Shown here: piece by piece, positions 42,638-50,687 of the stretch
Layout of the letters: each line of letters opens with the position of its first letter
Position numbering within the stretch: the first letter of the stretch is position 1
NCBI GenBank assembly: GCA_024635995.1
Contig: JAGXHW010000012.1
Span: 1 to 64,000 of the forward strand
DNA: 64,000 bases
DNA from: Clostridiaceae bacterium
Lineage (GTDB): Bacteria; Bacillota; Clostridia; Peptostreptococcales; Tindalliaceae
Direction: 5' to 3'
Made by a program: the position numbers and the translations under genes
Notes under the pieces: model-generated
Database searches by the model: none
What the model saw: only the letters and a program-made list of their open reading frames with translations
What the model was told of the DNA's origin: nothing

Positions 42638-43996
42638 TTACTTTTTATCTTCCTTAGGAAAATACCGATCGATTTTTACTGTTTCATATCCCGGGATCAC
42701 TGCTTTGTAAAACTTCTCTCCCTGTTCTCCTGTGGGTCTTGTCGCATCCAGACCCATTTTGTCCGTTATCCCCCGCAAACCATTAGAGGGGTCAAGTACT
42801 GAACCCACAGCACCCGGTATTATCACCAGGTCCTGCCCAGCCTGGAAACGAGTGGCAATGGCCCATTCCACCGCATCTTGACTGTATATATCCACATCAT
42901 CATCAACAATGACCACATGCTTCAAATCCTTATTATTTCCAAGAGCTGTTATGATGGCACTTTTCGCCTGTCCCGGTGACTTTTGTCTAATGGATGCCAC
43001 AGCGTGGAACCTGCATCCCCCTGACACAGTTACATTCACATCTACAACATCCACAATATTTTTCAGGGCACCATATAACTCCATTTCCCTGATCAATCCG
43101 TTTGATAAATGTTCCTCTCTACAGGGAAATGCTACCTGAAAGATAGGATTGTTGCGGTGCATAACAGCTTTTATCTCTGCAATGGGATGGGGTCCCACAC
43201 CTCCATAATAGCCCATCAATTCGCCAAAAGGTCCTTCTATTTTCCGCTTGTGAGGCGGCATAATGCCCTCAAGTACAATTTCGGCATAAGCAGGCACTTC
43301 CAGGTCAACACTGGTACATTTCACCAGTTCAAGTGGTTCTCCTCGCAGAGCGCTGTCAACTTCATATTTATCAACCCCATAAATAGCGCTGCTTATTTGG
43401 GATGCCAGCAGCAGACTATGGTCATAACCCAACACCACAGCGATTTCGAGTGGTTTGTTCAGTTCTTCCATCTCGCTGTATTGCTGCTGAGCCAGCGGTG
43501 AAGCTGCCAATACACTGATTTCATTTCCACCATTGATTTGAAGGCGTCTCACGGATATATGTGTCTTTTCAGTCTTTGGGTCCTTCAAAACAACTATTCC
43601 TGACGTTATATAGGTTGAAGAATCCAATTCATGAAATTTAGGAATGGGAAACATACGCTGCAAATCAATACGGCTTGTGATAATGTTTTCAGTGACAGGT
43701 CCTTTTTTTAAGCGTTTTGTCGGTTGAGGATTCGCCACTGCCGCCATCATCTTAAACAACCTGTCTTCTTTCGTCATATCCATGATGTCGTAATAGATTT
43801 CCCGGTCACCAAAGAGTGCTCCTGCCACTGGCATCCGGTAGCCTTTCACTTTTTCAAATAAAACAGGCACTTCATTTTTATAATGTTTTAGCACTGCTCC
43901 CAGTTCATACACAGGGTCAACTTCAACATGACATGTTTTAAGGTTTCCTTTGTTTTTTAGAGCGTTAAGCGTTGCCCGGAGCATTTGTTTTTCCAC
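42638..43996 (-). CDS. UbiD-family decarboxylase, proposed aminoimidazolecarboxylate decarboxylase
   Basis: 452 aa of the UbiD family, which uses prenylated FMN to decarboxylate aromatic or unsaturated acids. Landmarks are RMPVAGALFGDR, ITSGIVVLKDP, EIVLEGIMPPHKRKIEGPFG (the E-G-P-F-G cofactor region) and VVIVDDDVDIYSQDAVEWAI. In the classical clostridial xanthine route 4-amino-5-imidazolecarboxylate loses CO2 to give 4-aminoimidazole; this enzyme fits that step. It is encoded just before the shell genes, so it is the most likely cargo. GTG start with AAGGAGGG at good spacing. A possible promoter lies 50 bp upstream. Confidence 0.85.
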   Translation of the reverse strand: MEKQMLRATLNALKNKGNLKTCHVEVDPVYELGAVLKHYKNEVPVLFEKVKGYRMPVAGALFGDREIYYDIMDMTKEDRLFKMMAAVANPQPTKRLKKGPVTENIITSRIDLQRMFPIPKFHELDSSTYITSGIVVLKDPKTEKTHISVRRLQINGGNEISVLAASPLAQQQYSEMEELNKPLEIAVVLGYDHSLLLASQISSAIYGVDKYEVDSALRGEPLELVKCTSVDLEVPAYAEIVLEGIMPPHKRKIEGPFGELMGYYGGVGPHPIAEIKAVMHRNNPIFQVAFPCREEHLSNGLIREMELYGALKNIVDVVDVNVTVSGGCRFHAVASIRQKSPGQAKSAIITALGNNKDLKHVVIVDDDVDIYSQDAVEWAIATRFQAGQDLVIIPGAVGSVLDPSNGLRGITDKMGLDATRPTGEQGEKFYKAVIPGYETVKIDRYFPKEDKK

Positions 43997-44046
43997 AGAG
44001 TCCCTCCTTCCATGAAAGATGAAATGGGATGAAATACATATGCCTC

Positions 44047-44055
44047 ATTATACCA
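44047..44055 (-). promoter_or_regulatory. Extended -10 promoter ahead of the UbiD-shell genes
   Basis: The minus strand reads TGGTATAAT, a perfect extended -10. No good -35 lies at the usual distance. The start near 44040 would give a 45-nt leader to the UbiD gene and allow the shell genes to be expressed separately from the upstream catabolic genes. Confidence 0.45.
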
Positions 44056-44091
44056 TAGGATTGGCATTAAATATCTCATAAACTAAACTTC

Positions 44092-44649
44092 TCACACTGT
44101 ACCCCAAGGTTTAAAAAGTTGATGGTCAATACCAAATTGATCCAGTGAGCGGCCTACCATAATCGAAATAATATCTTCCATGGTTTCAGGATGATGATAA
44201 AACCCTGGTGATGCAGGCATAATGATAACGCCCATTTTTGCCAGTTTCAACATGTTCTCAAGGTGTATGACACTCAGAGGTGTTTCTCTGGCGACCATCA
44301 CCAATTTTCTTTTTTCTTTGATGACTACATCTGCAGCACGGGTCAGTAAATTATCTGATACGCCATTGGCTACCGCAGCAAGTGTTCGCATAGAACTTGG
44401 AATAATGATCATTCCGTCTGTCTTAAAAGATCCGCTGGAAATAGGTGCGGCAAGGTCTTTATTGTTGTGGGTAACAGAGGCTAAATCACTTAACTCTTCC
44501 AGGTTCATGCCACATTCATGCTGCACAACATATTCTCCCATGGTAGAGACCACTAAGTGGGTCTCAATGTTAAGTTGTTTCAATACCTGCAAGAGTGCAA
44601 CACCATAGATGGCGCAACTTCCTCCTGATACCCCTACAATGATTTTCAT
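44092..44649 (-). CDS. ubiX: UbiX-type flavin prenyltransferase
   Basis: 185 aa, full length. KIIVGVSGGSCAIYGVALLQ is the FMN-binding start; SGSFKTDGMIIIPSSMRTLAA and VMVARETPLSVIHLENMLKL contain the flavin and dimethylallyl-phosphate contacts. UbiX makes prenylated FMN, the obligatory cofactor of UbiD enzymes, and here it lies directly before the UbiD gene. The Met at 44649 is used; the longer frame has no ribosome site. Confidence 0.92.
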   Translation of the reverse strand: MKIIVGVSGGSCAIYGVALLQVLKQLNIETHLVVSTMGEYVVQHECGMNLEELSDLASVTHNNKDLAAPISSGSFKTDGMIIIPSSMRTLAAVANGVSDNLLTRAADVVIKEKRKLVMVARETPLSVIHLENMLKLAKMGVIIMPASPGFYHHPETMEDIISIMVGRSLDQFGIDHQLFKPWGTV

Positions 44650-44685
44650 AGTGCCACCTCTTCCCTCATGCATGGTGTGAAAATC

Positions 44686-44731
44686 AGGGAAGTCTTGAAA
44701 GCTGCAGCTTGAGCTTATAAAAGACTTCCCT
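44686..44731 (-). other. Intercistronic hairpin upstream of ubiX
   Basis: AGGGAAGTCTT (44686-44696) pairs perfectly with AAGACTTCCCT (44721-44731). The loop holds a further palindrome, AAGCTGCAGCTT. It sits in the 100-bp gap between the isochorismatase-type gene and ubiX. With no T run it may be an mRNA processing or stability element, or a partial terminator separating the hydrolase genes from the shell genes. Confidence 0.6.
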
Positions 44732-44749
44732 TCTCCATTACTTATGACT

Positions 44750-45352
44750 CTATTCTACTTTATTTTCCGCGTCGCCGCCACCCAACCAAGGGTCTTCGCC
44801 TTTTTCCCAGGCATCGATATATTCATCAAGGGACATGACCTTCGTAAAAATGCTGAGGTCAACCAAACCATGTTCGTGCATGGCCTGGGTTTTTGAAGCG
44901 CAACCATCACTAAGGGTTATGACTTTATAGGCATTGGCCAGGGCGTCGGTGGCAGTGCTTCTTACACAAACGTTAGTCCAAACACCTGTGACGACCACTG
45001 TGTCAATGTTTTCCTCTTTTAAATAAAGGTCCAGGTCTGTGTGAGCAAATCCACTGTGTCTTCTCTTTTTAATAACGTATTCGTCACCCTCTGGATATAA
45101 TTCAGGGATAAAATCTGAACCCCACGTACCTTCAACGGCATGTCTGGGACGAACCCTGAAATCTGCATCATGCTTTCGGTGAGCTTCCTGGATGTGCACT
45201 AAATGAATGTCATCATCCTCACGTTCGCGCACCCATTTAAACAATTTCTGTAGGGGCTCAATGATGTCATCTCCACCTGGGCATCGTAGTGAAGCTTTTT
45301 CTCCAATAAAGTCATTCAACATATCAATCACTAAAATCGCATGTTTTGGCAT
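44750..45352 (-). CDS. Isochorismatase-family amidohydrolase, proposed ureidoimidazolecarboxylate hydrolase
   Basis: 200 aa cysteine hydrolase. The Asp-Lys-Cys triad is visible: Asp10 in ILVIDMLNDF, Lys near 95 in EYVIKKRRHSGF and Cys129 in TGVWTNVCVRSTATDA. The family includes N-carbamoylsarcosine amidase, ureidoacrylate hydrolase and nicotinamidase, so hydrolysis of a ureido group is natural. In the xanthine route, 4-ureido-5-imidazolecarboxylate is cleaved to aminoimidazolecarboxylate, CO2 and NH3. Position between the ring-opening hydantoinase and the decarboxylase supports this. AAGGAGGAG precedes the ATG. Confidence 0.8.
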   Translation of the reverse strand: MPKHAILVIDMLNDFIGEKASLRCPGGDDIIEPLQKLFKWVREREDDDIHLVHIQEAHRKHDADFRVRPRHAVEGTWGSDFIPELYPEGDEYVIKKRRHSGFAHTDLDLYLKEENIDTVVVTGVWTNVCVRSTATDALANAYKVITLSDGCASKTQAMHEHGLVDLSIFTKVMSLDEYIDAWEKGEDPWLGGGDAENKVE

Positions 45353-45412
45353 TCTTACTCCTCCTTGTTAATACTTTCTTCAGATATCAATGTTCAGCGT
45401 ATTGAGACTACA

Positions 45413-46861
45413 TTATGATCGAAAGTCCACACCTGTAAAAGTAATGGTTCGGTCAAGTTTTTGGATGCTTTGACGCTTAACAAACTCTCCGAATCCAGGC
45501 TGGCCAATAACACCTTTTTCATCATCGTACACTACCGTGCCACGAACAACGGTTTTAACAGGCTTGCCTTTCAATTTTATGCCGTGAAGCGGGTTGTATT
45601 TGGCCATGGAGTAGGTTTTCTTTTGATCGATAGTCCATTCTTTGTCCAAATCAATGATGGTAAAGTCAGCATCTGAACCAATGTGCATTGCACCTTTTTT
45701 TGGATACAGACCATACTGTTTTGCAGCGTTGGTACTTAACACTTCAACCATTCGGCTTAGTGAAATTCGGCCTTTGTTGTAACCTTCACTTACCATAATA
45801 GGCACCAGGGTTTCAACTCCGGGAATACCCGGAAAGGCAGTCCAAATGTCAAGTTCAAGGTCGCCCACTTTGCCTTCTTTTTCAGTGGCGATTTCATAAG
45901 GTGCATGGTCTGTACCCATAAAATCAACACTTCCATTTCGAAGCCCTTCCCACAGTACTTCATTGTCTTTTTTTGTTCTTAATGGTGGTGCAATCTTGGC
46001 AAATTGTTTGTGTTCAGTCATTGCATCCTGATAGTTAAGCATCAGGTAATGAGGGCAAGTTTCAGCGGTAACGTCCAAGCCTTTCTTTTTCGCCTCTCCA
46101 ACAAGTTTTGCACCAATACCCGTGCTCATGTGTACAATGTGTAAACGGGCGCCCGTTTCCTCTGCAAAACTGATTCCCAACTGGATGGCAGCTTTCTCTG
46201 CCAATTCCAATCTGGCTTCGGCCCATGCCGGGCCATCCGTACGACCTTCAGCTTCAAACTTCTTAACATAATAGTCGCACATTGCATAATTCTCAGCATG
46301 AATACCCACAACCAACCCTGTTTTTGCAACTAGTTTAAAAGCTTCCAGCATTTCAGGGTCCGTGACTCTTTCATAGGTTGGCACAGATGGTGTCATATAA
46401 ACCTTAAAAGCGCACACACCGTAATCAGCCTGTTCTTGGACAATGTCATACTTTCCTGCACGAATGTCTTCACCGGTGACGCCACCCCAGAAAGCAAAGT
46501 CAATCACAGCTTTGTCCTTGATTTTATTTAATTTGCTTTCCAGCTCAGGAATACTTCTCACAGATGGTTTTGAACAACAAGGCATGTCCATAATGGTGGT
46601 TAGTCCACCGGCTGCTGCAGATTGGGTGCCTGTTAAAAAGTTTTCTCTGTGCTCAAACCCGGGGTCCATGAAATGGGTGTGAGAGTCAAAGCAACCGGGA
46701 ATGGTTAAGTTCCCCTTGGCATCGATTTCATTGGCATATTCAATACCATCCAGTTCAGTCACAAAACCAGCCACTTTTTCATCCTTCACAAGAATGTTTG
46801 TTAATACCATGTCATCTCCCTGAGGAATTCGTGCGTTCTTAACAACAACATCTACTTTCAT
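45413..46861 (-). CDS. Cyclic amidohydrolase (AllB/dihydropyrimidinase family), proposed xanthine amidohydrolase
   Basis: 482 aa. Binuclear metal ligands are in CFDSHTHFMDPG, the carboxylated Lys in AFKVYMTPS, VGIHAEN, IVHMSTG and MGTDHAPYE. By sequence alone it would be called allantoinase or dihydroorotase. No urate oxidase or allantoate hydrolase lies nearby, and the genes around it continue from an opened xanthine ring, so hydrolysis of xanthine to 4-ureido-5-imidazolecarboxylate is the better guess. AGGAGGAG precedes the ATG. A TATAAT hexamer (minus, 46884-46879) could mark an internal promoter. Confidence 0.83.
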   Translation of the reverse strand: MKVDVVVKNARIPQGDDMVLTNILVKDEKVAGFVTELDGIEYANEIDAKGNLTIPGCFDSHTHFMDPGFEHRENFLTGTQSAAAGGLTTIMDMPCCSKPSVRSIPELESKLNKIKDKAVIDFAFWGGVTGEDIRAGKYDIVQEQADYGVCAFKVYMTPSVPTYERVTDPEMLEAFKLVAKTGLVVGIHAENYAMCDYYVKKFEAEGRTDGPAWAEARLELAEKAAIQLGISFAEETGARLHIVHMSTGIGAKLVGEAKKKGLDVTAETCPHYLMLNYQDAMTEHKQFAKIAPPLRTKKDNEVLWEGLRNGSVDFMGTDHAPYEIATEKEGKVGDLELDIWTAFPGIPGVETLVPIMVSEGYNKGRISLSRMVEVLSTNAAKQYGLYPKKGAMHIGSDADFTIIDLDKEWTIDQKKTYSMAKYNPLHGIKLKGKPVKTVVRGTVVYDDEKGVIGQPGFGEFVKRQSIQKLDRTITFTGVDFRS

Positions 46862-46939
46862 CTTTTCTCCTCCTCGTTATTATACTGATATAATCAAGTC
46901 TACAATAATCTTAGAGTCTAAATCAATTTTCTTCACCCT

Positions 46940-47848
46940 TTATTTCATCAGGTGTGTTTCAAGAATTTGTTCTTTCCTGAATCCTTCCAGTCCCAGGAAA
47001 AATTCAAGCGAATTTAATAAGTGATCCAGTTTTACAGGTCCTACAATTTCTGACCCTGTGACAGCCACCCCATACCTTGCAGCCTCTTGTTTTACAAAAT
47101 TAAATGTTCTGTACAAAGGCGTTACACTGCAGTCAAACATATTCATAGAGACAACAACACCAGCATGTTCAGGAAATTTGATACCTACCGCACGGACAGT
47201 TGAAAATCCGCCACTAGGTCCCCGCACGCCTTTTGCAATGGTTTTAGCAATAGACACATCTTCTGTTGCCAAAAACACATTGTAAGCTGTCAACCCTTCA
47301 ACATCGGCACTCACAATAGTGGCTCCAGCCGTTGCATGTAAAGCAGCGGGACCAAGGTCAGGTTTTCTTTCATCAGTGTGAGCAACCTCTTTAAGACCTT
47401 CGTATTGCCCTTTTCGAATAAATGACAAGGACTTGCGGTCTTCATTCCTGGCATTTTCACCAGAAAAAAAGACAGGCACATCATAGCGATCGTATACTTC
47501 TTGTCCGATTTCTTCTGCCATGGTGACACATTCTTCCAATGTGATATTCTTAAAGGGAAATAGAGGAATGGTATCTTGAGCACCAATGCGTGGGTGACTT
47601 CCCTGTTGTTCTTCCATGTTGATGAGTTCGTAACTCTTACCAGCCATTTCCAGCAGCGCTTCCTTTAAGGGAGCAGGTTCGCCAATCACAGTGATGACCG
47701 TTCGATTAAAATCGTGCTCTGGTTCAACACTTACCAACATAATACCCTCTTTGTTTTTAAGGGTACCCGCCACTGCTTCGATTACCTCTTTTCTTCTACC
47801 GTCACTAAAATTTGGAACAGCTAACACATATTGTTTTTCAATAGACAT
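46940..47848 (-). CDS. Formiminotransferase (glutamate/glycine formiminotransferase family)
   Basis: 302 aa of the FTCD N-terminal family: LAVPNFSDGRRKEVIEAVAG, DFNRTVITVIG and SHPRIGAQDTIPLFPFKN with the catalytic His. It transfers a formimino group to tetrahydrofolate. In histidine degradation the donor is formiminoglutamate; in xanthine fermentation it is formiminoglycine, giving glycine. No hut genes are present and the operon is purine-related, so formiminoglycine is favoured. The ATG at 47848 lies 7 nt after AAGGAGG; an upstream TTG is too close. The cyclodeaminase partner is encoded separately at 14.1 kb. Confidence 0.87.
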   Translation of the reverse strand: MSIEKQYVLAVPNFSDGRRKEVIEAVAGTLKNKEGIMLVSVEPEHDFNRTVITVIGEPAPLKEALLEMAGKSYELINMEEQQGSHPRIGAQDTIPLFPFKNITLEECVTMAEEIGQEVYDRYDVPVFFSGENARNEDRKSLSFIRKGQYEGLKEVAHTDERKPDLGPAALHATAGATIVSADVEGLTAYNVFLATEDVSIAKTIAKGVRGPSGGFSTVRAVGIKFPEHAGVVVSMNMFDCSVTPLYRTFNFVKQEAARYGVAVTGSEIVGPVKLDHLLNSLEFFLGLEGFRKEQILETHLMK

Positions 47849-48197
47849 CAAACCGCCTCCTTCTTTTATACCTTTTATGCTTATTACTATTTTTCAACAG
47901 ATTCAGAAAAATTCCTTTATTAATTATTTACAAATTTTGTGGTGTAATAATCAGTGTTAACGTTATCATTTTGTAATTAACTTACATAATTTTGCTGTTT
48001 AGCCATGTCTGACAGAAACAATGATATGCTTAGATTCATGATTTCATGCTGGGTCTCACTATATAACGCAAAATTTCATTCATACATCACAGCCTCTGGC
48101 TGTGGTTTCGTCTTAGTTGTACTTTTATTTTCCTCCGTGTATACTGTTTGTAAGCAGCGCTTATCAGAAAAACCGATTATTCCAAGGAGGTATAACA
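47849..48197. promoter_or_regulatory. Divergent control region of the purine locus
   Basis: 349 bp between the formiminotransferase (minus) and the cyclase-family gene (plus). On the plus strand TTGTAC (48117-48122), 17 bp and TATACT (48140-48145) form a plausible promoter, and a TAAGC-AGC-GCTTA palindrome (48151-48163) covers the start site. A hairpin CACAGCC-TCT-GGCTGTG lies at 48088-48104. No clear promoter is seen for the minus strand. PucR, encoded at 48.9 kb, is the obvious candidate regulator. Confidence 0.5.
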
Positions 48198-48890
48198 ATG
48201 GCACTTCGCTTGATTGATCTTTCTCAGGAAATTTTTCAAGGCATGTCTGTCTTTCCCATGCATCAACCCACCTTTATCATGACGAACATGACCCATGAAT
48301 CCAATAAACAGGCAACCGGCAGTCAAAAGGTTGGTTTTTCAGCCCGCAATTTATTAATCAGCGAACACGGAGGCACACATTCCGATGCGGTGTGGGAATA
48401 CAAACCTGAAGGGGCAACCATTGATAATATGCCACTGACACATTTTTGGGGCAGCGCAATATGCATTGATGTGTCTCATATTCCACCCAACCGTCGCATA
48501 GAACCCCGCGACCTCCAAGAGGCAGTGCGCAAATCAGGACAAAATCTTCAGGCTAGAGATATCGTTTTGCTTTATACCGGTCATTTCGAACGTTATTTTG
48601 GCACAGATCAATGGCAGACCACCTACAGTGGTTTAAGTTATGAAGGCGCAAAATGGCTTGCTGAACAGGGTGTTGTTAACATAGGCGTTGATGCACCTGC
48701 CATTGACCATCCGGAAGACATTGATTTTTCCGGACACTTGGTGTGCGGGGAATATGACATAACAAACACCGAAAACCTATGTAACCTCAACCTTGTTGTT
48801 AATCGGCGCTTCTTATACATGGGGTTGCCCTTACGAATCAGGGATGGTTCCGGTTCACCTATAAGAGCGGTAGCCCTTTTAGAAGATTAA
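48198..48890 (+). CDS. Cyclase-family metal-dependent hydrolase
   Basis: 230 aa of the cyclase/kynurenine-formamidase-like family, with the metal motif SEHGGTHSDAVWEY, VLLYTGHFERYF and VVNIGVDAPAIDHPEDI. The family opens or hydrolyses amides and lactams with Zn or Mn. It is divergent from the purine operon and shares its control region. Steps without an assigned enzyme are 4-aminoimidazole deamination and 4-imidazolone ring opening; the latter suits this chemistry. ATG at 48198 follows AAGGAGG; the longer frame covers the promoter. Confidence 0.8.
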   Translation: MALRLIDLSQEIFQGMSVFPMHQPTFIMTNMTHESNKQATGSQKVGFSARNLLISEHGGTHSDAVWEYKPEGATIDNMPLTHFWGSAICIDVSHIPPNRRIEPRDLQEAVRKSGQNLQARDIVLLYTGHFERYFGTDQWQTTYSGLSYEGAKWLAEQGVVNIGVDAPAIDHPEDIDFSGHLVCGEYDITNTENLCNLNLVVNRRFLYMGLPLRIRDGSGSPIRAVALLED

Positions 48891-48908
48891 CCTACTTCAC
48901 CTATAATG

Positions 48909-48947
48909 GCCTCTTCGAGAAACCCACGGTTTCTGAAGAGGTTTTAT
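48909..48947 (+). terminator. Terminator after the cyclase-family gene
   Basis: CCTCTTC-g-AGAAACC pairs with GGTTTCT-GAAGAGG (14 bp with one bulged G) and is followed by TTTTATTT. It overlaps the end of the convergent pucR gene. Confidence 0.8.
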
Positions 48948-50599
48948 TTATGGAGTAATTTCTTTATCTTCAGCGCCACTTCAAGGTTCAATCTATCTTT
49001 ATGATTGCTCAACTTCATACCTGTTATTCGTTGGATACTTTCCATTCTGTACAGGGTTGTGTTGTAATGTGTGAATAGTGAATCAGCCGTTTTTCGCAAA
49101 TTCCCCCCTTGCTCATAGTAGCATTCAAGGGTTCTCACCAACTCGGTGGATTTTTTTTCATCGTAGTCAACAAGGGGCTGTATTGTGCCCTCATAAAACT
49201 TGAGCAATTCAGCCTGAAGTGACGGCTGGCATAAAATTTTATAAATGCCCAACTGCTCAAAGTAAGCCAGGTCGTGTTCTTCAACCAACGGTCCATGCTG
49301 AATAGCCCTGATGGCATCAACATAGCTTTTTCCTGCATTTTGAAGGCCTTTGTAATAGCGTCCTATGCCAATCCTAAAATCTATTTCAACAGGGTATTCG
49401 TGTTTTTTTTGATTCATGTGCAGACCAAATACATCGACTAGCTCTCTCACTGTCTCTTCTTCGGAATCGGAAAAGAGAATATTAATACTATCTGTTTTAC
49501 CCACCAGGAGAGTTTGAACAAAATGGTCTCGAACGAATAATTCTGTTTCTCTGGTCAACCAACTCATTTTTTGGATAAGATTTTCAGACAGATCAGCTTC
49601 AGACCGTCCTAGCTGCACCACTACCACCATGTAAAAATCGTTCCGATTTAGCTTAAAATGACCTGCCTTTTCCAATGCCTTTTCTTTTCTTTTTTCATCC
49701 ATCGAGATGAGATCTTCAAAAAACTCTGCCCTATAACGGTTTTCAACCTCTCTAACAGAGATTTGCCTCAATATTTCCAACGCCATGGTTGTAGAAGCAG
49801 ATTCAAGCACCGATAAATCAAATCCACCTAATGGTGTTTCAATGGACCAAGCCATTAAATAACCTGCTACCTGGTTTTTCACCAACAGTGGCATAATCAT
49901 CCTGCGTATTTGTTTCTTTTGCAGTGAAACCACGGATTCTATGAATCGGTTTTCTGCTCCTTTTCGTTTTACCTGTTTCAAAAAACGCTGCGCATCTTCC
50001 AAAAGAAGACGGCGTATCTCATCGGACACCTGTTCTAATTCAACCAAGGTTTCATCCGTCTCCATCATAATAACCAACACAGGATTTTGAATGTTTTCAG
50101 ATACAACATGCAATACTTCGCGTATTCCACCACCCTCTAGCATTACATTCATCAATTGTTCGTGAATCTTTTCAATTCTTTTTAACAGAGAGGCCTGTTT
50201 ATTAAATATTTCCTGAAAGATGGGTGTCATGATTTCAGAAAATGGCATTGAATCATGGAGTTCAATGATTGGAAAGTTTTTACTGTTTGCCAGCTCAATT
50301 ATTTCTGGATGCAGTTTTTTGAGATAGGGTTGTAATTTAATACCTATGCCTGCCAGTCCCATTTCAGCCGATTTGCTGACAAGACGTTTCTGCTCCTTTA
50401 TTTCATCCTGCTTGAAAGAATAAGCAGTGGTCAACAATAATTCTCCCGCTTCCACCCAGTTTAGGATGTCAGGGTCTGCCATGATGTTTACATTAGAAAC
50501 TGTATTGCGAACACCTCCAAAACCCGCAATCAGTTTGCATTTTTTCATGCAATCCATTTTCATAACATCCTCTATGGAAATGCCGTTACTTCTTCGCAT
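48944..50599 (-). CDS. pucR: PucR family purine catabolism regulator
   Basis: 551 aa. The N-terminal PucR sensor domain (about 8-130) includes GEFLL-type sequence (NWVEAGELLLTTAYSF) and MGLAGIGIK. A central region of CdaR/GGDEF-like type is followed by the C-terminal HTH_30 domain (LECYYEQGGNLRKTADSLFT, HYNTTLYRMESIQRITG). PucR proteins respond to purine breakdown products and activate ureide/purine genes. Convergent with the cyclase-family gene and adjacent to the 20-kb purine locus, so it very likely controls it. AAGGAGG precedes the ATG. Confidence 0.92.
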   Translation of the reverse strand: MRRSNGISIEDVMKMDCMKKCKLIAGFGGVRNTVSNVNIMADPDILNWVEAGELLLTTAYSFKQDEIKEQKRLVSKSAEMGLAGIGIKLQPYLKKLHPEIIELANSKNFPIIELHDSMPFSEIMTPIFQEIFNKQASLLKRIEKIHEQLMNVMLEGGGIREVLHVVSENIQNPVLVIMMETDETLVELEQVSDEIRRLLLEDAQRFLKQVKRKGAENRFIESVVSLQKKQIRRMIMPLLVKNQVAGYLMAWSIETPLGGFDLSVLESASTTMALEILRQISVREVENRYRAEFFEDLISMDEKRKEKALEKAGHFKLNRNDFYMVVVVQLGRSEADLSENLIQKMSWLTRETELFVRDHFVQTLLVGKTDSINILFSDSEEETVRELVDVFGLHMNQKKHEYPVEIDFRIGIGRYYKGLQNAGKSYVDAIRAIQHGPLVEEHDLAYFEQLGIYKILCQPSLQAELLKFYEGTIQPLVDYDEKKSTELVRTLECYYEQGGNLRKTADSLFTHYNTTLYRMESIQRITGMKLSNHKDRLNLEVALKIKKLLHK

Positions 50600-50687
50600 G
50601 AAATACCTCCTTGCTGTTAATTATATTCATACAATGGTCATATGATTTAGCTGCAACATCCTTTTATACTATTATATCTTCATATCC

